Assembly: GCF_003545875.1 (NCBI RefSeq)
Contig: NZ_QHCS01000010.1
Span: forward strand, 34,817-98,816
Reading direction: 5' to 3'
From: Leptospira stimsonii
GTDB taxonomy: Bacteria; Spirochaetota; Leptospiria; Leptospirales; Leptospiraceae
DNA: 64,000 nt
Of the stretch, positions 1-9,813 are shown in pieces. A program made the position numbers and the translations under genes. The stretch's first letter is position 1. Each line of letters starts with the position of its first letter. The notes below the pieces were generated by a model. The model was given only the letters and a program-made list of their open reading frames with translations, did not search any database and was not told the DNA's origin.

Positions 1-3000
1 ATAGATCCATCACCTTGAGTTTTCGTTATGTTAATGATTTTGTATCCTGGTTCGTAATGAGCGGTTTGGCCTGGCGTTCCCCGAGCTCCAAACGCCATAC
101 TTAATCCGCTTTTTTCAACCGTTTTGTGAATATCAATTTCGAGAGCATCTTCCAAGTCCTTTAAAGCAGAAACGAATCTAGTTATATGATCCCTGGAAGA
201 AACGTCATCCATGTAATTGCCAAATTGTACGGATTTGAATCCCCAAAATTGAGTCAGCCCTTCCGAAGAGATTTCATTTTCATGAATCGCCCGACCATTT
301 TGACGGATGATTACATCTAAGGGCGATCTTCGAGGTGTTTTGTTTTTAACGGTAGTTGGGATGTCCTTTTTAGTTTTTTCTGTCCATGACCAATCCGAAT
401 CTCGAATTCTATTTTTAGGATCCTCAGCCCACTTTTCCCTGGAAGGGGGAGATTTCGGGGTAAGGAGTTCTTTATATTTAGTTTCCGCGCGTATTTTTTG
501 CTCGGGATCGTTTCTATAGTTATCTTTAAAGAATTTTTCAAAAGTGGGATACTTTTTTTGGAAGTCGGCAATTAATTCTTTGTTACGAATTTCGAATTGA
601 TTTAGAAATTTCACATAACGAGAAGTTGCTTCTTTTTCCGTTAAAGAATTGTATAAACGAGCCTGATTCCAAGCGTTGAGTCCTGTCTCCGATCTTTTGT
701 GGAGCATATTGAATAGCTTATCACCAAATACGCTTCCATACACCATGAGTTCCGGATCCTTCTTCGATTGAAATGCCGACTTTTTTATAAAAGAATTTGC
801 TTCCTTCCTGATTGGTCCAATATCTTTCAAAGTCCCACTTAGTATTTTATCAACCAGTACTTCGGATCCCGGAACAATCGAGGCAATTCGATCTTTATAT
901 TTGCTTCTTAATTCTTCGATTGAATTAGAATTAAAATTCGGATGCGAAACTTCTCTGAAAAGGGAAGTCAATTCTGTAGTTAATTTTCCAAATTGGCTGT
1001 ACGTTGAAATTTCATAAAAGGAATACGCATAATCTTCTATCTCATCAAAAGACTGCGCGTTTAAAACTGGAGTTATTAATTTATTTAGAGATTGAACATA
1101 CACTCGTCGCGCGTATTCCGAATCTGCTGGCTTTGATGCTATTGACTCATACAATTTTGATTTTAAATAGACAAGACCAGACTCCTCTCCTCTGTCTTTA
1201 TATATCTTAAAATCGAAAGGAGGTAGTACTCTTTCTTTTTTAACGATTCGTTCTGATGTAACGGGGTCCAGTTTATCGATTTCATTGAGTGAAAGAATTT
1301 TTGATAAGGCGGCGAGTTCTTTTTTAGAACCTGGAATTCGCTCGTTAGTGTCCTTAAACTCCTTATTTTTCTCTCTGACGTCAAGTAATGGTTGAACGTG
1401 ATCTCGAGTGATTTCATTTTTTGCCAATTTCATGATCTCTCGAATTTTTTCTTCGTATGAATCTTTTTTTAAGTTAGTAGATTGTGGAAGGATTTTTTCT
1501 TTAGATTCCGCAATTTCATTTTTAACGTGAATACCTTTAGCATTTTGATTTCCTTTCATTGAACGAGAACGTGAATTAGGATCCGCCGGTTTTACAATTT
1601 TTTCGTATTCTTCCGGTTCGGAAAAATACTCCTGATAAAGACGTTTTGACCTTTTACCATGATCGATCGCTTCTGTCTTTGTTTTAAAGAGCACAGGCCA
1701 ATCGCCAAGTTTATCTCCATCGACCGGAAATCTTAAAGTCCAATCTTTTGAATTACTCGCAATTCCGCGATTTGAAACATTTAATTCCGGTTGATAGCTA
1801 TCGAGGAAGGAACGCGAAATTCCCTCATCCAAATTTTTTTCGTACAAGATATCGTCTGAATGTTTAGTTAATGTGACTATTCGAGTAGATACGCCGGTTT
1901 GTCTGAAAGAATCTTTTCCCTTAAACGACCCTTCCGGTAACTTTTCTGAAACACCTCCTTTATCGGTAAGCCATTCACGAAAGTCCTGGGATTTACTATC
2001 CCCGCGAAAGAAAGGACCTTCAGACATGATTGCAACTAGCTTTCCACCCGGTTTTAGAAGTGAATAAGCGTGTTTGACGTGTCGGATATCGTTTCCATTC
2101 TCAAAGGGAGGATTCATAAGAATTCGGTCATATCTCTTATCAACAAAATCTAAAAAATCATCTGCGACTACTGTATATCCTTTTGCTTGCAAAATGTTTT
2201 TTAAGGAATACACAGGTTCAATTGTATCGGGCTGAATCCCTGTTTCTTCTGAAATCGTTTCGGCTAAATCGCCTTTTCCAGCGGATGGTTCGAGAACATC
2301 CATTCCAGGTTTTATATCGGCTTCCAAGATAAGTCTTTGGGCTAATGGCTTTGGAGTCGGGAAAAAACCAGGAATCTTATTTCCTATAAGTTCTCTTTCA
2401 AGACTCCGAATTTCTATTTTTTTCGGATCAGGTCCGCCTGCTTTATTTTTTGCTATGAGTTTGCGAAGATACTGTCCCGCTTCATGGACTTGTTCATAAG
2501 TATTAAGTCCGAGCCGCATGATCGCCAATGCGCTTTCGTTATAATTAGAATAAGGATTTCCTTTGAAATATAACTCATAAGGTTTTCCTTCTATGATAAC
2601 TGGATTTTTAATATTCGATTTTGCAGGACGTGCGTATAAGCACTGCTCTATTTTATTAATCTTATCCATGAGGCGTTTCAAATGTTCAGCCTCATCCAGA
2701 ATCACAGTATCGATAAATTCAGCTTCTTTGGAAGTTATCGACTTTTGAACCTTACTTGCTTCTTCTAATTCTGACTTTGAAATCAGTCCGTTTTTATTAG
2801 CCCAAGTTAGGTTATGACGGTAAATTTTATTACTACTTGAAACCGAGACACGATCCGTTGATTTTTCTGAAATGAATCGATAATCAAGTTTTCGAAACCA
2901 AACTGATATTCTTTCACTCAATGGTTTTTGATCTTCGGTATGTCTTTGGATTCTATAATTATCCAGTGACTTAGAAACATTGAGAATTTGTTCTATGTCC

Positions 3001-4208
3001 TTTTTACTTTTTATGTTTTTTAGACTTTCTGGGAGAGTCCCTAAGTCAACGTCCTCTGCGATTCCCCTTAGAGCTGATTGAATGTCTCTCAACTTCTTTG
3101 CATCTTCAGACATATAATCCGCGATTCTTGCTCTGCGATAGGTTGGGTTTTGCCTTGAAATAGGAGGATTTTCCTTATTCCGAATCGATTCTTCCATTGC
3201 ATCCGCTAGGTTTCTAAATTTTGTCGAAACCACCTTGCGTTTTACCGGGGTATCATCCTCGATCGGTTTAGGTTTATTTTTTTCGTTATATTTGAGTAAG
3301 GACTCTGAGATATAGTTGCGAATTATTTTTATTACTATGGAAGGCTCTTTCTGAACCAGATTTGCAAGTGCGTCATTGATCTTTGCAGATATGGTCGGGG
3401 CGATTTGTTTTTTTTCTACCGACTCTTTTAGTCGTTCAATAAAGTCACTTTCCTCTAACGTTAAATTTGAATCTTGTAACTGACTGACTACTTCGGACAA
3501 AGTGTTCGCTGCAAGAGTTGAATTAGAAGTTTTCTCCCTATCATGTTTCCCGGCGGCATTATCATTTCCAAGCATAGCCTCGGAGAGTGATCGTTTTGAT
3601 TCATGGACTTTTGTAGAGATTAGAGAACGTATAATCTTATTTACGTTCTCCGAAGTGATACTAACGAACTTGTAGGAAATGTTTAAGAGGTTATTTAGAT
3701 TGTTTCCTTCATTTTTTGCAAGGCTCTCGAACTCAATTGCGCGGTTGTTAAGTCCTGCATTTATAAGTGAATTTTTTACCTGTAAAATTAAATCCTCTAA
3801 ACTTTTAATCGACTCGGGGAAGTAACTAGGTTTGAAGTTTTGATTTACGAATTTCTTTACAGTTTGAGGCGCGATATCGAAAAGACTCGGTTCTTTTGGA
3901 GGAGTCTGTTTTTTGGTTTTAAGTATTTTTTTAGAACTTCGGTTGAATTTCTTTTCTTCGATTAATGGCGCTTCATTATTATTCGAAATTTTTGTAGGTA
4001 GTTCGGTATTTTTTACCGTTTCGGCAATTAGTTTGGATGCACGCGATTTAGAGGGGGCCTTAATCATAGCCCACGCCCCCTTCTCTCCGGAAGGTTTTAC
4101 TTTACGCCAAACAGATCCGTCGGCATGAGTTGAAGGCCAGCCGACAGGTTTTTCATTTGATTTTAGTATTAGTAAAGTGGATTTTACGACTTCACGGATT
4201 GAAGGCAT
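1..4208 (-). CDS. Large phage polyvalent protein with adenine-methyltransferase domain (partial, runs off left edge)
   Basis: One open frame runs on the minus strand from an ATG at 4208 to the window edge, about 1,402 residues, with no stop; the C-terminus is missing. A class I methyltransferase core is visible: motif I LEPSAGKGD at residues 639-647 (near 2294) and catalytic NPPF at 699-702 (near 2114), followed by a GGKLVAIMSEGPFF-like strand. NPPF is typical of N6-adenine methylases. The last visible residues (AFGARGTPGQTAHYEPG, then INITKTQGDGS) resemble the conserved stretch that precedes an HExxH metallopeptidase-like region in phage and plasmid polyvalent proteins; that catalytic part would lie outside. 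Such multidomain proteins are thought to be packaged or injected and to protect incoming DNA. Methylase assignment is firm; the terminal domain is inferred from remembered family patterns. Confidence 0.85.
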   Translation of the reverse strand, partial: MPSIREVVKSTLLILKSNEKPVGWPSTHADGSVWRKVKPSGEKGAWAMIKAPSKSRASKLIAETVKNTELPTKISNNNEAPLIEEKKFNRSSKKILKTKKQTPPKEPSLFDIAPQTVKKFVNQNFKPSYFPESIKSLEDLILQVKNSLINAGLNNRAIEFESLAKNEGNNLNNLLNISYKFVSITSENVNKIIRSLISTKVHESKRSLSEAMLGNDNAAGKHDREKTSNSTLAANTLSEVVSQLQDSNLTLEESDFIERLKESVEKKQIAPTISAKINDALANLVQKEPSIVIKIIRNYISESLLKYNEKNKPKPIEDDTPVKRKVVSTKFRNLADAMEESIRNKENPPISRQNPTYRRARIADYMSEDAKKLRDIQSALRGIAEDVDLGTLPESLKNIKSKKDIEQILNVSKSLDNYRIQRHTEDQKPLSERISVWFRKLDYRFISEKSTDRVSVSSSNKIYRHNLTWANKNGLISKSELEEASKVQKSITSKEAEFIDTVILDEAEHLKRLMDKINKIEQCLYARPAKSNIKNPVIIEGKPYELYFKGNPYSNYNESALAIMRLGLNTYEQVHEAGQYLRKLIAKNKAGGPDPKKIEIRSLERELIGNKIPGFFPTPKPLAQRLILEADIKPGMDVLEPSAGKGDLAETISEETGIQPDTIEPVYSLKNILQAKGYTVVADDFLDFVDKRYDRILMNPPFENGNDIRHVKHAYSLLKPGGKLVAIMSEGPFFRGDSKSQDFREWLTDKGGVSEKLPEGSFKGKDSFRQTGVSTRIVTLTKHSDDILYEKNLDEGISRSFLDSYQPELNVSNRGIASNSKDWTLRFPVDGDKLGDWPVLFKTKTEAIDHGKRSKRLYQEYFSEPEEYEKIVKPADPNSRSRSMKGNQNAKGIHVKNEIAESKEKILPQSTNLKKDSYEEKIREIMKLAKNEITRDHVQPLLDVREKNKEFKDTNERIPGSKKELAALSKILSLNEIDKLDPVTSERIVKKERVLPPFDFKIYKDRGEESGLVYLKSKLYESIASKPADSEYARRVYVQSLNKLITPVLNAQSFDEIEDYAYSFYEISTYSQFGKLTTELTSLFREVSHPNFNSNSIEELRSKYKDRIASIVPGSEVLVDKILSGTLKDIGPIRKEANSFIKKSAFQSKKDPELMVYGSVFGDKLFNMLHKRSETGLNAWNQARLYNSLTEKEATSRYVKFLNQFEIRNKELIADFQKKYPTFEKFFKDNYRNDPEQKIRAETKYKELLTPKSPPSREKWAEDPKNRIRDSDWSWTEKTKKDIPTTVKNKTPRRSPLDVIIRQNGRAIHENEISSEGLTQFWGFKSVQFGNYMDDVSSRDHITRFVSALKDLEDALEIDIHKTVEKSGLSMAFGARGTPGQTAHYEPGYKIINITKTQGDGS

Positions 4209-4288
4209 TCTGTCCGAAAGAATAGAACATAAATCACTATCGGATTTTGTTTTTTAAAGACAAAGTTATCAAATCTGACTGCAATTCA

Positions 4289-5857
4289 TTATTGATTAAA
4301 GGCTCTTGAAGAAGTAGGACTCCATTTGAAAGAAATGGTCGTATTTGCCTTGGCTTGACCAGGTGAGAATTCATCAATCACATCTGTAATATATCCAAAC
4401 TCGCTGATTTCGTCTTTCGGCATGGGATAATTCTTAGATGAGTCCATTACAATTCGAAAAGGCATTCCTGGACGTAAGGGAAGAAAGGGTAGATCAAAAG
4501 ATCCACTTGCAATTTTTAACTCTTCTATATCACAAAAAATACTAAAGAGAACGTCTCTAATTTTTGCGAGCTCGCTTTTGTAGTTTTCTTTGTTTGTTTC
4601 GTTTAGATTTTCCTCTTTAAAAACGAGTCCGGCCATCTTAACATGAAGAAGCCTGGGACCGAAAATAGAACGCAATTTGTCTTCATATTTTGGTTCCGAA
4701 AGGATAGTTCCAAATTGTTGAAACGTGTTTTGAATGACGTGAACACCCGCAATTACAGAATCTTCCGAATCCTCCATTCGGTAATTCTTTAGATCATCAA
4801 ATGCAAAGTAATAGCAGGCATCAATTTTCGATGTTTTTAAATCCCGGAATTTTCCATCCTTTCCAAACATATAGAATGGAGTTGGCCTGAAAATTACTTT
4901 CGCCTCTTTTCTTCCTACTTCGTATTCCTCGATCGAATTCGATCCAATCTCCCCTAATGAAACCCCTTTTCCATATATTCCGTCGATTTTAAATGTTTGA
5001 AGTGGATCTACAAATAATTCATAGAGTGGTTCTGATACATACGATCTTAAAATTTCCCAAAAATTAATATAGGCTCCAATCGAAAAACTCGACAACACTT
5101 GAGATTCATAAGTGAAAAATTCCGTGTAGGCTTTTTTTGGCAAAAGAATCGTTAAAATTGAATCTTGATCATTTTCGGACGTTGGGGAAATTACCGGATG
5201 ATCTGCATACCGTGGGATATTCATTAAATTACAAAAGAATTCATCCCAAAAATTTTTTATTAAATCGGATAACTGACCTTGCAAAAAGACTTTTGTAGCC
5301 TTCGTTATTACTCCTGAATATGATTGTTGAGTCCGAGTGGGAGGGATACCTTCCGTTCTTTGATAATCGATAAAAAAGTCCGTATCGGAGAGGAGTGTTT
5401 CAATCGGAGTAATAGTAACGCTTACAAAACTTTTAGAATCCGCTGAATACTCTCTTGAAGCTGTTTTTACCTTACCAACGTTTAACTTGTGAAATCTACT
5501 TTCTTTTGAAATGCTTGATCCAATATCGTAATAAATAAAAACGATACTTCGAACCGGAAAGATATCCCTGAATCGTAAAAATTCACCCTCTTTGATTTGT
5601 GACAAAGGGAGTGGAGTATCTGAATTTCTTTGAACGTAATATTCTTCTTGATAAGGAATTGAAAGTGATATTCCCCCCTTTTGCGCGGAAATCGATCTAT
5701 GGGATTTTATATTTGTAACGTGTTCAACCGGGAAGAAAATATTACTCGATGATCCGGGTAAATGAATCTCTATTGCAAAAGATTTCGGCGGAAAACTAAG
5801 ATCCTTTCTTTCTGAGATCTTTTCAATATTTTCTGGATCAGAATTTGGAGAAGGCAC
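4289..5857 (-). CDS. Probable phage tail hub / baseplate protein
   Basis: A 522-residue protein starting at GTG, directly downstream of the spike gene with a 23-base gap. It is rich in beta-strand-like segments. The N-terminal part reads like a hub first domain, and the extreme C-terminus (GYITDVIDEFSPGQ, then TTISFKW) resembles the end of gp27/gpD/Mu gp44-type hub proteins. Position beside the spike and the LysM/gp25-like protein fits a baseplate hub. No catalytic motif was seen. The start codon lies inside a small perfect hairpin (GCACAAT/ATTGTGC, 5855-5872) and no clear Shine-Dalgarno precedes it, so expression may depend on coupling to the upstream gene. Function is inferred mainly from position. 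Confidence 0.55.
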   Translation of the reverse strand: MPSPNSDPENIEKISERKDLSFPPKSFAIEIHLPGSSSNIFFPVEHVTNIKSHRSISAQKGGISLSIPYQEEYYVQRNSDTPLPLSQIKEGEFLRFRDIFPVRSIVFIYYDIGSSISKESRFHKLNVGKVKTASREYSADSKSFVSVTITPIETLLSDTDFFIDYQRTEGIPPTRTQQSYSGVITKATKVFLQGQLSDLIKNFWDEFFCNLMNIPRYADHPVISPTSENDQDSILTILLPKKAYTEFFTYESQVLSSFSIGAYINFWEILRSYVSEPLYELFVDPLQTFKIDGIYGKGVSLGEIGSNSIEEYEVGRKEAKVIFRPTPFYMFGKDGKFRDLKTSKIDACYYFAFDDLKNYRMEDSEDSVIAGVHVIQNTFQQFGTILSEPKYEDKLRSIFGPRLLHVKMAGLVFKEENLNETNKENYKSELAKIRDVLFSIFCDIEELKIASGSFDLPFLPLRPGMPFRIVMDSSKNYPMPKDEISEFGYITDVIDEFSPGQAKANTTISFKWSPTSSRAFNQ

Positions 5858-5872
5858 AATGAAAATTGTGCA
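5855..5872. repeat. Perfect 7-bp hairpin over the hub start codon
   Basis: GCACAAT, four bases, ATTGTGC. The GTG start of the minus-strand hub gene (5857) is in one arm, so folding would hide the start codon. Confidence 0.5.
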
Positions 5873-5880
5873 TAATAGTA

Positions 5881-6600
5881 TTAAATCGGAGGACCAGTCT
5901 TTGTAGGAGGCGAGGGGCCAGGGTTATAAAGATGGTTGTGTTCTTTTAATGAGGTTTCCGCCGCGATTACATCGACATCGGATTTTATCTTTCCTGTTGC
6001 TTCAATTTTTCCGGTGATATCAAGATCACCTTCAAAGGTTGTTTCCCCTATGATTTTCGTATCTCCATTGATTTGAACTTTAGCATTTATCTCAACGTTT
6101 TCAAAAGTTAGTGTTGCTTTCTTCGATGAAAAATCAAGTTCCAATACGACTTCCCTGGAATCGTTGTAAACTTCTACTTTGTTCGTAGTTTGACGAACCG
6201 CGTAACCCGACTCGTGAAAATCTATTATGTCCGTCTCCGGGTCGATAAAAGAATACTTATTCCAGAAGTCTTGAATGTTTGATAGGTCCGAATCTTTTGT
6301 TGCGAACGGAAAAACTTGAGAGATAATTGGAGCTCGGAAAGAACCTCCTATAAACTCAAGTAAAACAAGTTGATTTTTTTTAAGACCAAAGGCTCTACCA
6401 TGAGCATTCCCGTTTTGATTTAAAAAAGGTCCAAAGTATCTAACCTTTTGGAATGGCTCTCCGAATGTGGTTAATACATTTGCTCGAAACCTAGGGAGAA
6501 CTTCCGTGACGGTCGCAAACATGGGAGGAGCTAATTTTTCATTCGGAGACTGAGGTTTTCCCTGCCAATCGAAAGGATCGTTTGAGAAAGATCCTCTCAT
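5881..6600 (-). CDS. Phage baseplate spike protein (gpV/gp45-like)
   Basis: A 239-residue protein. Residues about 25-100 look like the OB-fold domain of Mu gp45/P2 gpV (RFRANVLTTFGEPFQKVRYFG, then QLVLLEFIGGS). Residues about 150-215 alternate short polar and hydrophobic strands (INAKVQINGDTKIIGETTF) as expected for the triple-stranded beta-helix shaft. Near the end is EHNHLYNPG: the H-x-H pair is the metal-binding signature of membrane-piercing spike tips. The gene overlaps the upstream LysM/gp25-like gene by ATGA, indicating translational coupling. Length fits gpV-type spikes. This is one of the best-supported assignments of a contractile tail in the window. Confidence 0.85.
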   Translation of the reverse strand: MRGSFSNDPFDWQGKPQSPNEKLAPPMFATVTEVLPRFRANVLTTFGEPFQKVRYFGPFLNQNGNAHGRAFGLKKNQLVLLEFIGGSFRAPIISQVFPFATKDSDLSNIQDFWNKYSFIDPETDIIDFHESGYAVRQTTNKVEVYNDSREVVLELDFSSKKATLTFENVEINAKVQINGDTKIIGETTFEGDLDITGKIEATGKIKSDVDVIAAETSLKEHNHLYNPGPSPPTKTGPPI

Positions 6601-8546
6601 ATCGAAATGATGTTACTCCCGCCTGAAATCGATTCCAAAAAAAAGCGAAATAAAATCTTGTCCCCATCTTGAATCACTCCAAGAAAACGAGCGTCATTGA
6701 CTTTTGGATCCGATTTAAACTGTCGAATTAATTGTTGGATAGCTCCCTTACTGAATATTTCATCAGGAGATTCTCCCCAAATGATCGGATTCCCAATCTC
6801 AGGACTTCCGGGAATCGATCCTATTACAATGTCAATATGATCCAGCTTTTCATTTATAAGAGCCTCATCACCTGCGACGATTTCTAAATCACCCGTCGGT
6901 GAAATCGCAATCCCTCGGTTTTCAGTAAGTTTTATATCGCATCCTAAAAGCCCAATTTCCAAATCCTTCGGCGTTGGATTATCCGGCAAAACCGTAAATA
7001 CATTTGTCTTAGTTCCGTAAGGTATTTTGATTGCGCGTCTTGTAAGAATGGTAGTCTCATATTGTCCGTTATAGAGGGCGAGGGCTTGACCTAAAGTAGC
7101 ATCCCCTAATTTATTTTCTGCGATCGACGCCCAGGTATCGCCCGACGACACATAATGAATGGAATATTCATTATCAACGGCCGCTTCGTTGATCGCGCTT
7201 TGTATTTCTAAAAGAATCTGATTTACAGTCAAAGCAAACTGATAAACGTCGTTATCAATCCAAGCACTCAAGTCGGCGTTCGGAAGGAGGGAAATAGATT
7301 CGTATGTTCCTCCCCTTTGAATGGGAATTGTAAATTGAGCGATTAGAGAAATTAAAGAATTACAGTCTGACGATGCTTTTTCTAAACTTTGTCTAAAATC
7401 TGCTTCGTTCGATCTTGATTTTCTATTTGCGTCATCAATTCTTTGTGAAATTTCTTCCGCATTAAATCCTCGTTTTTTTGAATTGATTCCAAGATCGGCC
7501 TTTGCGCTTTCAAATGTTTTTCTAGCTAATTTCCCTTGAGCATTAAATTGATCCTTCATTCTGTCCCAGGAAGAAAAAAGTCTCTTTGTAGAACTAGCGA
7601 ATACTTGAACACCTCTTGCGACCCCAAGTAAAGCACCTGATAACTGCAAAGGTAAATTTACGATATTTTCTAACTCATTCATGAGTCCGGAAATTGTTCG
7701 AAATGGATTAAAATTACTTCTTATGAGTTGGCTTGTAATCGAAGAATCGAGTTCCCGTACAACAACTAAATTCAAAGAATATTTGTAAGTATTAGTGTCA
7801 GAAACGGAACGAGTGATTGTAAAACCACTGGAAGGAACGACCACCTCTACGGTTCGGTTTCTATCATAATCTCGAAAAACCATAGCGTGACTTTTCCAAG
7901 TAAGACGCCTTTCTCTAAAAAGTTTTGCAATCTTAGATCCTTGAGGATCGTTAGAGGTGTATAAAACCGGATCTAGACTCCTTGAATAGTGGAGGATAAA
8001 CATAAAATCTTGGAATTCTTGGAGTCCCGATCTAAACTCCCCTCCTCCAAGACTTAGATAACTGCTTCTAATCTTATCATAGTAGCTACTTACTGAATTC
8101 GAAACTATAGTCTTTGCCGCCGAGAACGCAGATTGAATGAATCCCGCGCCTGTATCTCCCGGAATTGCAGACCGGGGTTTTGCAGGTAGACCTAAATGGT
8201 AGATATGGAATTCACCTTCGAGTTTGATCTCATGGTTATCAGGTCCATAATCAACGACGACTACTCCTCCAAAAGTTTTTTCAATTCCTACGCGGTATTT
8301 GAAATTCTCGGTGTATTGAAGAGGACCGTTTACAAAAAAATACTCGTTTGAAATAACGTTCGTACCCGCATGATTGTATGATCCGTTGTTTTGTTTTTCA
8401 AAGAAGGATAGAGAGAAAACGTTCTGAGGTTGGTAGGTGGGAGCTAAACTTCCAGAAAATGCTCCTCCTGTAACTGAATTAAAAGCAGTTTTCGCACCGT
8501 CTACAACGCTTCCGCCAAATCCAGAAACCGAATCTATCACACCCAT
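6597..8546 (-). CDS. Tail/baseplate fusion protein with LysM-like and gp25-like domains
   Basis: A 649-residue protein. The N-terminal ~340 residues are beta-rich with no recognised motif; a charged, probably helical stretch follows at about 340-410. At about 475-530 is a LysM-like module (YVSSGDTWASIAENKLGD, ending RAIKIPYGT) as in phage tail-tube initiator and gp53-type proteins. The last ~110 residues (RGIAISPTGDLEIVAGDEALIN, with IRQFKSDPKVNDARFLG) resemble the gp25/P2 W/Mu gp46 baseplate-wedge fold. In Mu and P2 the wedge protein is separate and follows V; here it is fused upstream of V. The gene overlaps the spike gene by four bases and is divergent from baseplate J. Confidence 0.7.
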   Translation of the reverse strand: MGVIDSVSGFGGSVVDGAKTAFNSVTGGAFSGSLAPTYQPQNVFSLSFFEKQNNGSYNHAGTNVISNEYFFVNGPLQYTENFKYRVGIEKTFGGVVVVDYGPDNHEIKLEGEFHIYHLGLPAKPRSAIPGDTGAGFIQSAFSAAKTIVSNSVSSYYDKIRSSYLSLGGGEFRSGLQEFQDFMFILHYSRSLDPVLYTSNDPQGSKIAKLFRERRLTWKSHAMVFRDYDRNRTVEVVVPSSGFTITRSVSDTNTYKYSLNLVVVRELDSSITSQLIRSNFNPFRTISGLMNELENIVNLPLQLSGALLGVARGVQVFASSTKRLFSSWDRMKDQFNAQGKLARKTFESAKADLGINSKKRGFNAEEISQRIDDANRKSRSNEADFRQSLEKASSDCNSLISLIAQFTIPIQRGGTYESISLLPNADLSAWIDNDVYQFALTVNQILLEIQSAINEAAVDNEYSIHYVSSGDTWASIAENKLGDATLGQALALYNGQYETTILTRRAIKIPYGTKTNVFTVLPDNPTPKDLEIGLLGCDIKLTENRGIAISPTGDLEIVAGDEALINEKLDHIDIVIGSIPGSPEIGNPIIWGESPDEIFSKGAIQQLIRQFKSDPKVNDARFLGVIQDGDKILFRFFLESISGGSNIISI

Positions 8547-8615
8547 CGTTTGAGAGAATAGAATCTTTCGGCCTATCGGATTTCCGATTTTTAAAACCGA
8601 GTTAGGTTTTTAGGG

Positions 8616-9812
8616 ATGGGTTCTCCCGCACCTTACATTCCCAAAACTGCACTCGAATACAAGACAGCTCAACAAAATAGCTTACTCGCGAGCGGTTCTA
8701 TCCTTTCAAACTTTAGTCCCGGATCCAGAATTTCAACCTGGATAGCAACGATCGCTTCCGTTCTTTCAGAAGGAGATTTAAGAACACTTAACGGATTTGA
8801 ATACTCAATCAGGGAAGGAGTATATAATGCTTTCGGTTTCACTAGGTTACCCGGCCTTAAAGCAATCGGAGTTCTTCGAATCGAACATTCCGGTCACACA
8901 ACTCCCATTTCGATTGGAATTTTTACAATCGATCTCTTTGGACTTCTTTATGAGTCAATTGCACCCGTTACGATTTCCGTTGGTGAAACTTTCGTTGAAA
9001 TCGAAATCAGAGCAAAATCACCCGGAAAAGATTTTAACATAACGAGGCTTTCCATTGATACTCAGGAAGGTCTTGGTACTCTAAATGTTCAAGTTCCGCC
9101 TAATACAAGGATCTGGAATCCAAGTGATTTCGCCGGTGGAACAAACATTGAAAGCGAAGAAAATAGGCTTCGTCGATTTCGCAATTTTATCGTTTCACTT
9201 GGTCGCTCTACTCCCCTTGGAATCTATACAGCCGCAACTTCAATACCTGGAGTGGCAGGGATCCAATTAACTACAAATGTAAATCCATATTCCGGTGCTT
9301 TTGAAATCGGTTGGATCAACCTTTATATCTCGGATGGAACATCCAATCCTCCACAGAGTCTTCTTGATCTTGTTCAAAAAACTATTGAAGGAGATTTAAA
9401 CGATCCTGAAAACTTTCCTGGTTTTGCGGCGGCCGGAACTTTCGTTACAGTATTTAGGATTCCAGTTCTCGGAATTTCAGTAAAGTTTGAATTACAAATT
9501 CAAAAAGACTCTCAACTAACGAACGAACAAGCCTTAGATATTGCCAAGAATCAACTTACACTTTACCTAAACACATTACCTGTCGGTTTCGATGTTTTGT
9601 TAAAACAAGTAGAAGGTACAATTCTAAAAGCACATCCGGACTTTTACAGAGTAAATGTAATTGAGTTTTATGGAAAACTTGCTTCCGATCCAGTCCCTAA
9701 TCCGCTTCCAAATCTAAATGATATCTCGGTGCCTTCTGTTGATCTTCCAAGAGCAGGAGGAACATCCGGAGGAATTATTTCAGGAACCGTGATTCGTGTG
9801 GAGCCGTCTTAA
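8616..9812 (+). CDS. Phage baseplate J-like protein
   Basis: A 398-residue protein matching the baseplate J/Mu gp47 pattern: a helical N-terminus (SRISTWIATIASVLSEGD), a beta-sandwich region with AKSPGKDFNI and LGTLNVQVPPNT, then the typical SEENRLRRFRNFIVSLGRSTPLGIYTAA core, where successive components are entered one by one, and a C-terminal VEGTILKAHPDFYRVNV segment. It is the first plus-strand gene after a divergent 69-base spacer, so the tail genes here are read from both strands. It is followed after one base by the gpI-like gene. Confidence 0.85.
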   Translation: MGSPAPYIPKTALEYKTAQQNSLLASGSILSNFSPGSRISTWIATIASVLSEGDLRTLNGFEYSIREGVYNAFGFTRLPGLKAIGVLRIEHSGHTTPISIGIFTIDLFGLLYESIAPVTISVGETFVEIEIRAKSPGKDFNITRLSIDTQEGLGTLNVQVPPNTRIWNPSDFAGGTNIESEENRLRRFRNFIVSLGRSTPLGIYTAATSIPGVAGIQLTTNVNPYSGAFEIGWINLYISDGTSNPPQSLLDLVQKTIEGDLNDPENFPGFAAAGTFVTVFRIPVLGISVKFELQIQKDSQLTNEQALDIAKNQLTLYLNTLPVGFDVLLKQVEGTILKAHPDFYRVNVIEFYGKLASDPVPNPLPNLNDISVPSVDLPRAGGTSGGIISGTVIRVEPS

Positions 9813-9813
9813 A

